Assembly: GCA_027596075.1 (NCBI GenBank)
Contig: JADGJC010000336.1
Span: 1 to 32,145, forward strand
Reading direction: 5' to 3'
DNA from: Rhizophlyctis rosea
Lineage: Eukaryota > Chytridiomycota > Chytridiomycetes > Rhizophlyctidales > Rhizophlyctidaceae
Length of the DNA: 32,145 bases
The position numbers and the translations under genes were made by a program. Below the pieces are notes generated by a model, which ran no database searches, was not told the DNA's origin, and saw only the letters and a list, made by a program, of their open reading frames with translations. Shown in pieces: positions 9,955 through 21,305 of this stretch (its first letter is position 1; each line of letters begins with the position of its first letter).

Positions 9955-10060
9955 GATGCGTTTGAAGATGAGGTGAGTTGGTGCACCAGCTGCTGGAGTT
10001 CTATATTCGTAAGGTTAATTGTGCAATGGATGCAAACTCATGAACCGATGAGATTGGTCC

Positions 10061-10066
10061 CTTATA
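10061..10066 (-). promoter_or_regulatory. TATA-like element upstream of ADP-ribosyltransferase-like copy 4
   Basis: TATAAG on the minus strand, about 107 bases upstream of the start codon at 9954. The spacing nearly equals that seen at the GH5 gene. Assignment by sequence only. Confidence 0.35.
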
Positions 10067-10076
10067 TGTTTTGCCC

Positions 10077-10283
10077 ATCAATACAGACGCCCAGACTGTG
10101 ATGTGCATTGTATATTGACACTCAAAGTCCATCCCAAGATGTGCTTGCTCCATCAATATGGACGACCAATCCTGGTATGTGCATTGTGTCGATGTTGTGC
10201 TTACTCATCAATACTGACGATCCACTCCGTGATGTGCGTTATATAAAGATACGGATGATCCATTATTGGATGTGCTTGCACAT
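10077..10283. repeat. Degenerate tandem repeat (minisatellite), three units
   Basis: Three units start with CATCAATA followed by a GACG block at 10077, 10151 and 10206, so spacing is 74 and 55 bases. Each unit then carries a TGTGCATTGTAT-like core (GATGTGC, TATGTGC, GATGTGC) and ends with a GTGCTT(G/A)C block. The copies differ at many positions, so the array is old. It lies 120-330 bases upstream of the intact copy 4 gene and could influence or merely neighbour its promoter. Confidence 0.65.
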
Positions 10284-11331
10284 CATCAGTGGTGCTCTCT
10301 CCTGTGAATCAGAGCGGCCACCCGTCCGAAATGTTCCTTAGCATTTCGAGGGAATTTCTGACAGTGTTAACAAAAATTGTGTAAACAAAGAAGCGATTTC
10401 AACACACAAGTATGATTGCCTCCCTATACGCGGAACATCTTGGACCTGCTTGCCCGCCCGGAATGGTTCGCAGACGTTTACTTGCAGCTTTGCCGGCTGC
10501 TGGAGAAACGAAAATCGGATGAGCTCGTGTGGCGCAGTGCGATAATTACATAATCGCAAGGCGAATGTCGAAGGTTTTTACCCTGCAGAACAGTTTTTGG
10601 TGTTATTTGGTGCATTATTGTCTCAAGATCTGGCATCTCTCGGAATAGAGTAGAGCAGGTCATTTCCGGAACTCAAGAAGGTGAAAAAGAAAAAGGTCCC
10701 GTCGTCTTTTGCTGACACAGGAGGCATTGGTTCAATATCAACCACCCTTCAACACCCACCAGTTTGTGACAAGAAACATGAAACCCAGAATTTCTCATTG
10801 CCGATCCCATACCTACATATAGAAAGATGAATTCATGCCTTACTAATTCCTCCACCCCGCCGCCCCAAACACGAAAGAAGTCACTAACTTTCACGTTACT
10901 AAGAATTAACTACATACGATATGAAAAGAACAATTTGCAGACAACCAAGGGTATGGAACAAAGAAAACTACTATGGAACAACACTATTTCATTATGAGTT
11001 ATTTTGATGATGGACTTGCCAAAAGAAAAACGGACCATAACCGAACGGCAACGGGCGAACCGGAAGGGAGGTGACATTTCGGTTCTGCAGTGGCGATGTT
11101 GTCTGGGCGTACATGAGGTATGATCGGTATTGCCACGAGAGTGAGCCGCGTCCGCGTCGAGTGCGAGGGAGGGGTTGAAAAGTCGCACAGTGGAACAAAA
11201 AGTAAATAAAGGAAAGAATAATACAAAGTTGAAAAGAAATGAAAAGAGCGTCCGGCGCCCTCCCCTCAAAAAGTTTTTCGTTTTCGGTTTTTTGAGCGGT
11301 ACTCCGGGCTACGGAAGGGGTTGTTTTTGTT

Positions 11332-13055
11332 TTACTTTTTGCGCCGTTTTTTGCGTTTGGAGGATGACCGGCGGGAAGGTGTGCGTGTTGGGGGTTTTGC
11401 GAGTTTGCTTGGTGGTGATATGGAATCTGGACTGGAACAGGATATGTCATTGTTGAAAGGATCGGATGATGTGTCATCGTTGGAAGGGTCGGATGATGGA
11501 TCTGATGATGGGTCCATTGGGGTGTCCAGGGATCGGAAGGCTTCGGTGAGATTTACTCGAATGGTGGACAGGGACGTCGACCGAATTTGTTCCATAGACT
11601 CCGACTCATCATCAGCAGGTACAGACGTTGAAGGAGGTTCGCTTGCAGAAATTGTGGGCGATGGAGGGAAGAATGGATGCACGGCTGCTGGAGACGAGAA
11701 TGCTCGAGCGCGTGTCATGGGAGTGGATCGAGGCCAGGTCATCGTGATGTTTCCGTTGCGGTTCGCGGAAGCAAAAGATGCCTCGATATCCGGCATTGAC
11801 AAATCTCTGACGAACATCCTCGAACTACTTTTCACGTGTCCATCCTCCACCACATCCCCATCCGCCCTTTTTAGCTCCCTGTTCACCCACTTCTTGCCCT
11901 CTGCTCCCCCCCGACTCCATTCCTCCAACACACTCCGCCCTCCCAACCGGAACCTACTCGGATCCCACGCTAAGACCGCCACAATGCCCACCGTCACCCC
12001 GGCGCATCCCACACCTCCAAAACACATCCCTGCCCCACTAACTGTCACGACGGGCATTGCTACCGCCATTGCTGTTCTGCGGGTGTATCCGACGCGTTTA
12101 AGGAGGTGCGGAAGAAGACGAGAGAGGGGTTGCGACGCCAGGAGTGTAAATGTTATTGTTGTTTGGTGTTGGGGTAGGGTGTGGTGGGAGTAGTAGGTAT
12201 GGAGGGAAGAGAGGAAATGGAGGGAGTAGATCAGGTGGATGAAGAAGAGGGAGTCTGGCGGTCGTTGGATTTTGATGATATGGTGGGGTGGCTTATGTTA
12301 GTAAACAGAAGGCGTGTCATTGATAGTAAATAGAAAACTCACAATAAACAACAGCTCCATCCGTCCTCGCAAACTTTGCCAAACCCATCCCACTCGGCAT
12401 CCCCACACCCAAGAGCAACACGTATGCTCCGACCAGCACTTCATCCTTCAATGGAAGTCCGCATACACGTGCCGCAAAGATCATGGTCGCGATCCAGCAT
12501 GTGATGATATGCGTGTAGGCCAGGCGGTAGGATGAAGTGGTTCGGAACTTCTGGGGATACGTCTTGCGGCGACGGAGGACAATGAAAAGGAGGACTAGGA
12601 GGGTGGTTAGGAGACTGAAGATTGTGTAGAGAGTTAGGATGGGATGGTGATGTGGGGAGGGGATGGTGGGAGTCTATGCGAGGAATGAGATAAGCTGACT
12701 CGCGAAGGAAGTGAGTTACGGCACATACCACAAGGTCGATAGCGTCATTGGCAGAAGGATGTAGGAAAATGTCAAGTTCTGAGGCAATGGCTGGAGCCTC
12801 AACCGCTTGCCAGGAGGTTGGTGTCGGTTGGTATGAATCATGTGCAACGGGCGTCCGGCGATGCGATGCCAGATGGACGAGGCTCATCTTCTTTTGTGTG
12901 TCGGGAGCCACCGAGGGAAGTGATCCTATCCAGTCATCATGATTGCTACGACAACCGCCAGAGGTGAGGTTCGCAATAGAGGTGGTGTCGCTCAATGATC
13001 CTAGAAACGGACTTCTCGCCATGAACGGCGATGCTGAACGGTATATTGTTTGCAT
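11332..13055 (-). CDS. Multi-pass membrane protein with Ser/Asp-rich, basic C-terminal tail; at least 3 exons
   Basis: Exons 12729-13055, 12343-12673 and 11332-12254 are joined by GT-AG introns of 55 and 88 nt that keep phase, giving 526 residues if translation starts at 13055. The first 115 residues are hydrophilic. Hydrophobic segments follow at about 121-142, 160-179, 187-208, 221-240, 252-270 and 281-315, so six or seven membrane passes are likely, with Arg-rich loops (for example 143-146). The C-terminal 210 residues are polar and low in order, with repeated Asp-Pro-Ser-Ser units. They end in a Lys/Arg cluster (KRKKRRKK) just before the TAA, and are probably cytosolic. The layout resembles a receptor or channel, but no family signature was recognised. 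The start is uncertain, because coding-like exons lie upstream and may supply an N-terminal domain. Confidence 0.6.
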
Positions 13056-13084
13056 AAAGGGGAGTCAGGGATGGCGTATCAAAT

Positions 13085-13932
13085 TTACAGATGGGGTGTG
13101 GATCGGGTTCCGGGTTGTCTTCAAGAGTATCAAGAGTATCACCAATAGGATCTTAGGATCAAGTGCCAACGATCGTGATATGCTGAGGTTTTGTTCGAGT
13201 GGTCGATGTGGAATTGAAGGTCTTCAAAATAGCGGCCATATCGATGACTGGCGGTTAACAAAGTCCGATTGGATGGTAGAAAATGCTTTTGATTATTATG
13301 CACCTTTTTAAGCAAGGGGGGATGTAGAGGTTAGCACCCATCCCCTATCACATGGATTGATGAAAGCAAAGAAATCAAGCATCTCAACATCCCCGCACCT
13401 ACCTACTCCCTTCACAAACTCCTCTTCCACCCTACAAAACCGGCAAAATGAGGTCTTTCCTGTCGATGTTTTTTGCAATGTAATGAATATCAAAGCAACT
13501 GGTGGCGGAACAAGGAGGGAAAACGAACCTGCAGGGGCTCGCTTGCTTCTTATGTTGAATCGGTCGATATTATCAGCGGGATCTGGAGATGTGTAATGCT
13601 GTGCGTTCATCCAGCTGTACCAGTGCTTCGCAATCTTTTGTGCGTGCGCAGTGATGCTCCGGTGGCTGACGTTACGGATATCGCTCTGTGATCGACAGGG
13701 GTAGAGTGTTGGGAATGGAAAAGGAAGGTATGTGATGAAAAGGAATGACCAGCCTGCTGGAGGCGTTCGGCGGATTGTGTGTGATGGGTTTCACAAGCTG
13801 TTGTTATTCAACAACTGGAATGCGAAAGAAAAGGTGTCATTCAGACGGAGATGCGGATTTGTAGCATCGATACGAAGCCGCCCGCAGGTGTCCATGGTCA
13901 GGTTATCCGATAGAAAGGATCTCTCGTTGAAG
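13085..13932 (-). other. Coding-like exons upstream of the membrane protein gene, splicing unresolved
   Basis: Several minus-strand segments read like protein. The best two are 13795-13932, after a strong acceptor with a CTAATG-like branch site, and 13143-13247, flanked by a 57-nt intron ending CGCCAG and a GTGATA donor. The first gives a Cys- and Asn-containing, beta-rich looking stretch; the second contains RYGRYFEDL followed by polar residues. Phase-compatible joins exist through 13621-13685 but need exons of only 20 and 24 nt, so the chain is doubtful. A further segment ending at a GTAAAT donor near 13103 joins in phase with the first exon of the membrane protein gene after a 58-nt intron. 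Together they may form that protein's N-terminal (outside-facing) part or a separate gene. Confidence 0.3.
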
Positions 13933-15000
13933 CTGCAAAGCATTAGTCTATCCATGCGTATGAGCGGCCGACCACTTTCAGCGGCAGCATGTGATGGCCT
14001 TTTGCACAACCAACACAACGTCAGTCCATCAAGTCAGGTTGGGGGCTTTGCCGCGCAGTATAAATTGGTGCAGCCATGTGTTCAGGCGCGTCCTCCTGTG
14101 TCTCCGCAGGTCCTGCTGGTGGCGCAAAGGGAGGTGCACTAAAAAATCATATATGAACTGCCGACTGGTGGCCGGATTCAATGCATCCTCCAATACGCAC
14201 ATCTTCTACATATTGGCATGTCTGGCTTGACGTTCCGATAGACATCATGACATTTTATCAACACCCGAAGCAATACCAAGGTAAATTTCTGTCCAAGTTC
14301 AGCATCCGTCCAGCAATAGGATATCGCACCTTTAGATATCGATCATCCCTTCGAACAAGTGTTCTCACGTTCTCAAAAGGTCGGGGCTCAGAATAGGCAC
14401 AGCGATCGGTTGCTCGGACGCCTTTTTTATGTATCTGCACACATAGTACACATGGCCAATCCTGCACCCGAAAGGCGTGTGCGAGACTGCGAGTCAAGCA
14501 AAGCTCCCGCCCAGAACACACAAATCTTTGAGTATGCAGCGCGTCGGAGCCTCATTGCAAAGTGTAATTTGATGTTATGATGCAGCCGACCTCACTTCGG
14601 TGACATTCATGAAGAGTTAGCATGATGTGGCTGAGTCGGCCAAAAGAGCATACTAAACATCCCAATGCTGATTCATGTCGAACAACCGGCGATGTTTGGT
14701 CTATTCCGATTGAAAGCCGGACGGAGATGTCCAACCTATGAAGTGAATGAGTCAAATACTCAAATACTCATTCCAAGAGCGAAAAAGATATCCGTTACCT
14801 TCTATTTGCCCACCGCCCGAGAGAGCATTCTATCTTGAACCAACAATCACTTACTGTGAGAGTTTCATCTGAAGCTTAAAATGCACCGGAGATCGTCATT
14901 AACGTGATTTTGCATGTCAGTGGCTGATCGTGCTCCAGGTTGAAGTATATCGAATAGTGGCACTATGTATAGCGCGACCCAGCAATACATGAATGCGGTC

Positions 15001-15029
15001 AACGCTGAAACCATGCCATTTTCAGCGTT
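15001..15029. repeat. Inverted repeat with 10-bp perfect arms
   Basis: AACGCTGAAA and its exact reverse complement TTTCAGCGTT flank a 9-base loop. The inner 8 bases of each arm are the same as the halves of the palindrome at 5153-5166. Confidence 0.7.
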
Positions 15030-17321
15030 TGATCCTGTCACCTCATTTCTATTTATCACAATTTCAGCCTTATCTACCTGCTCACTGCGAGGCATTTCAG
15101 GCCGGAAGTCAAGGTGGCGAGCAGTTGATCATGTTGTCCACCGAAAGTGTGCAGTTATATGTTTCAAAGAAGGAGAACGGCTAAGGCTCCTTCCCCTCCG
15201 TCCGCTTGCTGATCAATCTCTTCAAATATAGAATTTCAACTCGCCATTTGCATTCATCTTTCGCGCCCATGGAAGACTTTGAAATCAGTTGCAGACGAGA
15301 GAGCGCCCGACAGGAAAAAATCAACAAATGATGATGTCGGTGGATGGAAGAGCATCAGTTTTCGAGATCTTCCTTTCCTCAATGTGATTCCCCTGCAACT
15401 GCCGTGAAATCCCGTTCAAAGTAAATGTCATCCTTCATATTAGAACACCCAACCCTATAGCCCTTGACTGGAGAACCAAACTGATCCATCGCCCCTTTGC
15501 ATCTGACGTGATCGGAGATTTGATAGATTGATTATGCGTAATCCATCACTTAGTGACTCGAATGTGTGCCACTTGTTCTTCAGCCCACTGAGCTTGAAAT
15601 GCCCGCCTGTCATTTTTCAGTGCAGACGACATTTGAAAATCTATGCAGGTGCGTAGATGATGTGGCGATGTGAGCACCGGTGCAGGAAAGAAATTACTGC
15701 CTTGAACCGAGCGAGACACATCTCACAAGCCAAGAACGTGGAGCCGCGACTATGATCGCACGATCATATGGAATTGTACGGAAGAATCTCTTACGTTCTT
15801 CACTGGCACTCAAGTAATTGTGCCCGAAAGTATGTTCCGTCTGCAAAGGCGGCACTGCCCTCGTTTGGCATCTGCTGTGAATGCGTAACTTGCGCATGCC
15901 AGTGGATGTTTTGGTTCCGCAAGTTCCAACGCGTGGTGACAGAAATGAATTTAGCTGCAAACTCCCATAAATAAATGGACGAATCAATGCTGGACCAGCA
16001 TTTTGCCCGTATGACAGGTCTTTCTCCAGATGAGGGCAGGACTCCCGATTGAATAGATGAATGACTGACTGCCAAAACGAAGAAATATCGCCAAAGCGCA
16101 AATTCCTTCTCAGTGGCAAATGTGCGTGATTGATTCGGTTAGGGACGAAATGGAGCAACCACCTAATTGGGAACTTCTTATCATTGGTTGTGCCATCGGC
16201 ACCTTCATCCGGAATTGTAGTTTTGAGCTCACGAATTCACTGGCGTATCCACCCTCATTGGTTTTACCTCCATTCTATCTGATCGGTTCAGACACAAGCA
16301 GGCTTTCTACAGCACCAAAAACAAAATGGAAGCCACTATTGGGATGCTGAGGAGAATCGGAGTTCATGAAAATGAGCAGACGTAAGATGCAGAGACGTAA
16401 CACCATATTGTTACACATTTGCGTTGAATATACCATTTCCCATTAGTCCAATATGGGGTTGGCACCTTGGATTGCAGTTGCCCTATTATTGACTAAATCT
16501 TATTTGAGTGGTTCAATGCAAGATTGATCATCTTTATCAGGAAATAAGAAAGTTGCTCGTGAGAGGTCGGTTTGCTTGGGAAAAGAAAAGATATTGGCAG
16601 TGGAAACCGGAAGCAAGGTACTAACCTGAGTCAATCATGGCTCTTCTCACCCGTCGATTTTCTTCCTCAGTCATCTGGATGGCACAAGTATGGTCAAAAT
16701 TAGTCCTTTTGGATGAGTGTTGCCTGCCGGCCATGTCTGCACGACGTGGATTTTTACGATGAGACTGAAGTGACATTGAGAAATTCAGTCAACGAACCGA
16801 CAGAGTGCCCGGTTGGCACATCTCTCGCGTGCTCACCCCAATATCTGTCTCGTCCCTCTTTGTTTGGACTGGTCGGTTCTGGTGCTGGCATCATCTGTGG
16901 ATTGAGCAAAGCGACATTGCGAGTCGATCTTTAATCGAAACCAAGAAGTTCCAGACAGACAGCCCAAACAGATGTGTTGGCACCTCCAACTATCGTCCAG
17001 CTTGCCATTCAAATGTTGGCAATGTTGAAAACTGAAGCCGCCTTACCCTATCGACTTTTAGGAATTCTTGAAATGTCCCAAGGATTTTTTGCTCTTGTCC
17101 TCCTTACCAATACCGACTTCCTAAGCGCTGACAATAGTCGTAATGGCCCTTTCAATGTCAGTACATAGAAGTGGTCACCAAGATGCCATGCTATTTGGTT
17201 CAGCTGGGCTAAAATTACATAATGTATCATTCACCGGTGCATCGGCACTCCTGAGTTTCTGTTTCCCCCATCAAGGCGAAGGAATATGTAAAACACAGCT
17301 CGTCCAACCCATCACCATGAC

Positions 17322-17339
17322 CGTATATGTACATATACG
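17322..17339. repeat. 18-bp perfect palindrome
   Basis: CGTATATGTACATATACG is identical to its reverse complement and lies in otherwise unremarkable sequence. It could be a dimeric protein-binding site or chance. Confidence 0.6.
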
Positions 17340-20300
17340 TGTGCATGTACGCAAGTCCAAGGCCAGGTTGCTTTCACTAATTGAAAATTCGCCACATCTC
17401 GTGTCATCGAACCTGGGATCTTGCGTTGGGTGTATTGGAGCGGCAGTCATGTGCTACGTCTTTTTGGTGAATCTGGCGATGTGTCGGGCATGTATGATGC
17501 TGAATCATTCAGCAGAAGCCATTGACTCACAGGTATTGGCATAGGGATAGAGTTCGGGACATACCTATGGCCAATATGCTACTAGTGGTTGGACCAGAAT
17601 TGTACGGAATTGAAGGCCATGAAACCCAGCCGGCACATGGACTAAGTGATGGATGAATTGATGGATGCATCAAGTGCTACGGGCTGCCCCAATGTTTTGA
17701 ACACCCTGTCTGTCTTTTTTTGTTCTGTTTTATTGATCGTGAGATGGTGCAATCCTGTCAATCCCCGCAAGGTAATATGAAAACTTTGCCCCCATGCGCG
17801 CTTTCAGGGAAGCAACAGTGCCAGTTGACCTTCTCCAGTTACCAAAAAGCATCGATGCTGGATTTTTGAAACCAAGCTCTGCACGACTTGGCATGCAAGA
17901 CGCTACTGTGTAGACCAACCTTCCCGATCTTTCACTCAGCCTGAGTGTACCAACGTTTCCGGTCTTTCACACAAGGCTGCGGACATCGCTTCTCAAGATG
18001 GGCTTCAGTGTCATAAAGCAAGGAGAAGTCGGCCGTCGGTGCTCCACATCCCGTAAAGCGACTGTGTGTTAGTTTTCATGACGTGTGCGCACGGTCGTGG
18101 CACGGTCGTAACTCTCATGTGGATGATTTTGGCAGTGCCTATCTGGCATACCATCAAGCTCCATCCTGAGTGAAGGCATGACTCGGGCCACAACTCACTG
18201 CTTGCAGTCAGAATATGGATAATACTCCTCGAATCCTTTGTATTTTCTATAGACCTGAGCGGTTGGCTGCACCAAGAGCTTTGAAGGATCAAAGTCCTTG
18301 CTTGTTTGTTTTTTGCATCCCGGTCCACCCTGACCAATGAATAATACCGACAAAAAGTGAATTCTACCGGATTCCGAATTACCGACATGCTCGCTGGGAT
18401 CGATGAAGCTCTGCTGTGGTATATATATACCCATTTGCACATTGCTCGTTACATCAACTCTAAGTGCCTGGCAGGACTCGCAAATGAGTTGTCCGGATCC
18501 TTAATGGTCTACTACGACCCGGAACGTAATGGATGAACAAATGAAGTCAGATCTCACTTTCGCAGGAAGACGTGCGGCAAGGAAGTCTCTACACTGTCCA
18601 TTAGCGTCCTCGAGTCCCCAATTCCATTGGTGGCAAACAAGCATTGGCATGATTCGGTATCCATTTGTTCGGCCAGAAAGATGGGACCTATCGCTGTTAG
18701 CGTAGCACGAATCAACATGTATCAGTTTCACCGACTTGTCTTTTTCCACGCTTGCCTGGAGACATCTCGCCTCTACGTCCTGCACATGATTGTTGTCCCG
18801 GGATTCGTATAGCAGCTAATTCTTTCCCGTGGCAGCACTTCCATAATGGCGAACTGATGGAAGGAGTGCACGTCCCGATTCACGTCTGCCCTTCACGTTG
18901 AGATGGTTGGCTTTGTTTGCGCACTTGTGTATGGGGCTGTTTCTGCGCGATCAGAACATGTCTCATTTGAAGTCCCTGGTCAGTCTCATACGCTGCTACA
19001 TTTGGCATCTGATGTTGCATACGGAGGAAGTGCCGGCTACCTTTCATCTGATCTGTGATTGTGGTATTCATCCCAGATTTTCGATTGACCATTGTCTGCT
19101 GCCTAGCAAAGTCAAATTCGGAGAGATTGCTATGCTAACCTAGAAAACATGCCGGCTCCACTGGAAGTCTGAATCAATGGAGGAAGGGGACAAATGATTC
19201 ATCCATACGAATGCATTTGGGGATCGAAACTCATGTATTGAATTTCGATCCAATTCCCTCGGGGTACACTTCGGGATTCAGGGCTCAGTGGCTGTGGCAT
19301 TTGCTCCTGATTGTGAGTTCGCAGCACGCTTTGTGAATGGTCCAAGTCTCAAAAAGATTACCTATTCAGGATTGGACGAACTCCACCAGAGTCTGTTTAT
19401 GTCGGTGTACTTCTTTGTCTTTCGAGTCATGTATTTTAGTGTCACTCCATCGTAACCTACTAGGCATCCTCCGTTCACAACGATATTAAGCTTCCAGAAA
19501 CAATGGGTATTCGAGCCCGATCGCTTTCGAAGATGATAAAGACGAATGATGCAGTCAGTCCTGACGCATATGCCTTAAAGATCAGGGCAGTGCTAGGTGA
19601 TTTGCGATTCAATTTACCGGTTCCTTTTTGCATTGTGGTTAAGTCTTCTCAGTATGGTAGCAAAATAAACATCCCTGCGCCTACGGATTTCAAGCAGTCA
19701 AGGTCCAATCGTTCCAATTCTGGGCGCCCGCCCGTAATTAATTGACGGATCTCAACATACTTCACCATGTCCTTTGCATTTCGCGGGAAAGTTCGTCATC
19801 TACGCGGTCCAAAACACAGCCACACTGATTTCCGATCTGTCATGGACAGGCTGATATATTGGCGACCAGCTCCTGGCGGGACGCTGTGCTCTATGAAGAT
19901 GCCATAGCAGCACAGCTTATATTGTCGAACCGTTAGTTTTTCTTCCTGATCAACCTCTTATGGACGGACAACCTGGTCTGCAGCTATTGTATAAACCTCG
20001 ATCAACATCCGGTTAGCCACCGTACGGTTTTGTCAGAGATGGAGTTCTCTCACTTCTCTCCAACACTGAGAAAAGCTGAAATTGGCAGATGATGCTGTTA
20101 GGTACATTGGTACAAGCGGAACGCATCAAACAAGTACCGACAAATTCGACAACCTGGAATTTGACTGGCGTTCATGCACAAATCGCCTTCGCGACTTCGC
20201 CAGAGTGCAGCAGGGATTGGTGCCTTTTTTTTTTTTTTTGTTTGTTGTTTTGGAGCATTCGAGATATAAAAGTCAGCGAAATCTGACCGTTCTCTGCTAG

Positions 20301-21305
20301 AATTGATCAGACAATATCAATGTTTTCACCATCGACGACAATATTGAGAACACCGTTGATGCTGGATTCCATCAAAGCTCTGTTCTTATCCCAAAAGCGC
20401 CCCCATTTTGGGACTTTCAAGCGTGAGGATCACGTTTACAGTTAAGAGTCGATGGCATGCGGTTACCATCATGACCCTGAAGCATATCTGTAAAACATAT
20501 ATGTGCTACAAACTCGGTAATCAAGAGGCGCACTTGCGTTTTGCGAGGTTTGGAGCAGGAGGAGACCGAGATGCCTTTTTACTGCGCTTGGCCGTTTCCG
20601 CCATCCAATCCAAAGCTTATCCGTAACTCTGGAGGTTTCCATCAAATTTTGGCTATTTATCGTCCAGGAAGTGGGCATGTCGTGCCATAATAGGAGACCA
20701 GCACTGTCGATTTATGTTTTTCCATGACAGTTTCAGGCATGTAAGGCCCGTTTTGGGGACTTCATAGTGGAAAGGGGAAAAGAAGTGACGCATCTACAAA
20801 CAGACACAGAGCTTTCGCCACCAATGATCCATGTCATCGCGTCTGATATTAGATGTTCATGGTCTTGTTACCATTGTGTGTTCAGAATTGCAAGTCTCGT
20901 GTTTGATCAAGGCACGATGTTCCAAGGTTTGGCGGAGTAAGGATTCGGTACACTGGCTCCGAATCTCCTTCCATGCAAACTGAACCGGGTTTGCAACCCT
21001 CTGGGGAATTTTAGCATCCCCGGCATACCCTTTTGTCCGACGCATTCCACTAAGAAGGAGAGAGGGAACGTGGCAACAGTAGTATACTGGACGCCTGCTG
21101 ATACACACTCCCCGGAAAGCTCAACTTCACATGCAGCACCATCTCCCACAACCAATATCCAGAAAATTGTATATTACAATCCCTCCACATACGGAGGTCG
21201 GATGCGTGAATCCCAGAAACAAGTGCAATGCAATATGCCGTCGACTGATATCCCAGTCATCATCATCTTTTCTATCCCCTCCGCTCTACCCGAAATTCTA
21301 AGATG

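Larger units (their letters stand above)
9955..11331. other. Spacer between copy 4 and the membrane protein gene
   Basis: No gene recognised. Holds the copy 4 promoter region, a degenerate tandem repeat (10077-10283) and, toward 11331, the likely 3' untranslated region of the multi-pass membrane protein. Frames open here on the minus strand are downstream of that gene's stop codon and look non-coding. Confidence 0.45.
13933..21305. other. Long stretch without a recognisable gene
   Basis: In 7.4 kb no domain, transposase, reverse transcriptase, tRNA or rRNA could be recognised. The longest open frame is 154 codons (15694-16158, minus). Its composition is chance-like, and two other frames are also open across part of it. 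A forward frame at 19503-19745 (80 codons, few Cys/His/Trp, A-rich bases before the ATG) is the most protein-like but matches nothing I know. Some coding-like forward segments occur at 20.08-20.63 kb, but their splice phases do not agree. Also present are a 15-base T run (20225-20239), a hairpin (15001-15029) and an 18-bp palindrome (17322-17339). The region could hold decayed genes, unrecognised multi-exon genes or plain intergenic DNA. Confidence 0.4.

Noticed and set aside
10992..11477. 161-codon minus frame overlapping the end of the membrane protein
   Set aside because: It lies mostly after that gene's stop codon in another frame and looks like 3' untranslated sequence.
11321..12193. 290-codon forward frame opposite the membrane protein
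   Set aside because: The minus strand gives in-phase splice sites, regular membrane segments and a plausible tail, while this frame is Ser/Pro/Arg-rich without structure; it is an antisense shadow.
13732..14142. 136-codon forward frame
   Set aside because: No domain, chance-like composition, and the opposite strand has a better acceptor site and more protein-like reading.
15694..16158. 154-codon minus frame, the longest in the gene-poor region
   Set aside because: High Arg/His/Cys content, competing frames on both strands, no signal peptide, domain or splice support.
18080..18110. Direct repeat GCACGGTCGT, two copies
   Set aside because: Too short and local to separate from chance; no feature nearby.
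18418..18431. GGTATATATATACC as a promoter TATA box
   Set aside because: It is a palindromic AT repeat with no plausible start codon and open frame following on either strand.
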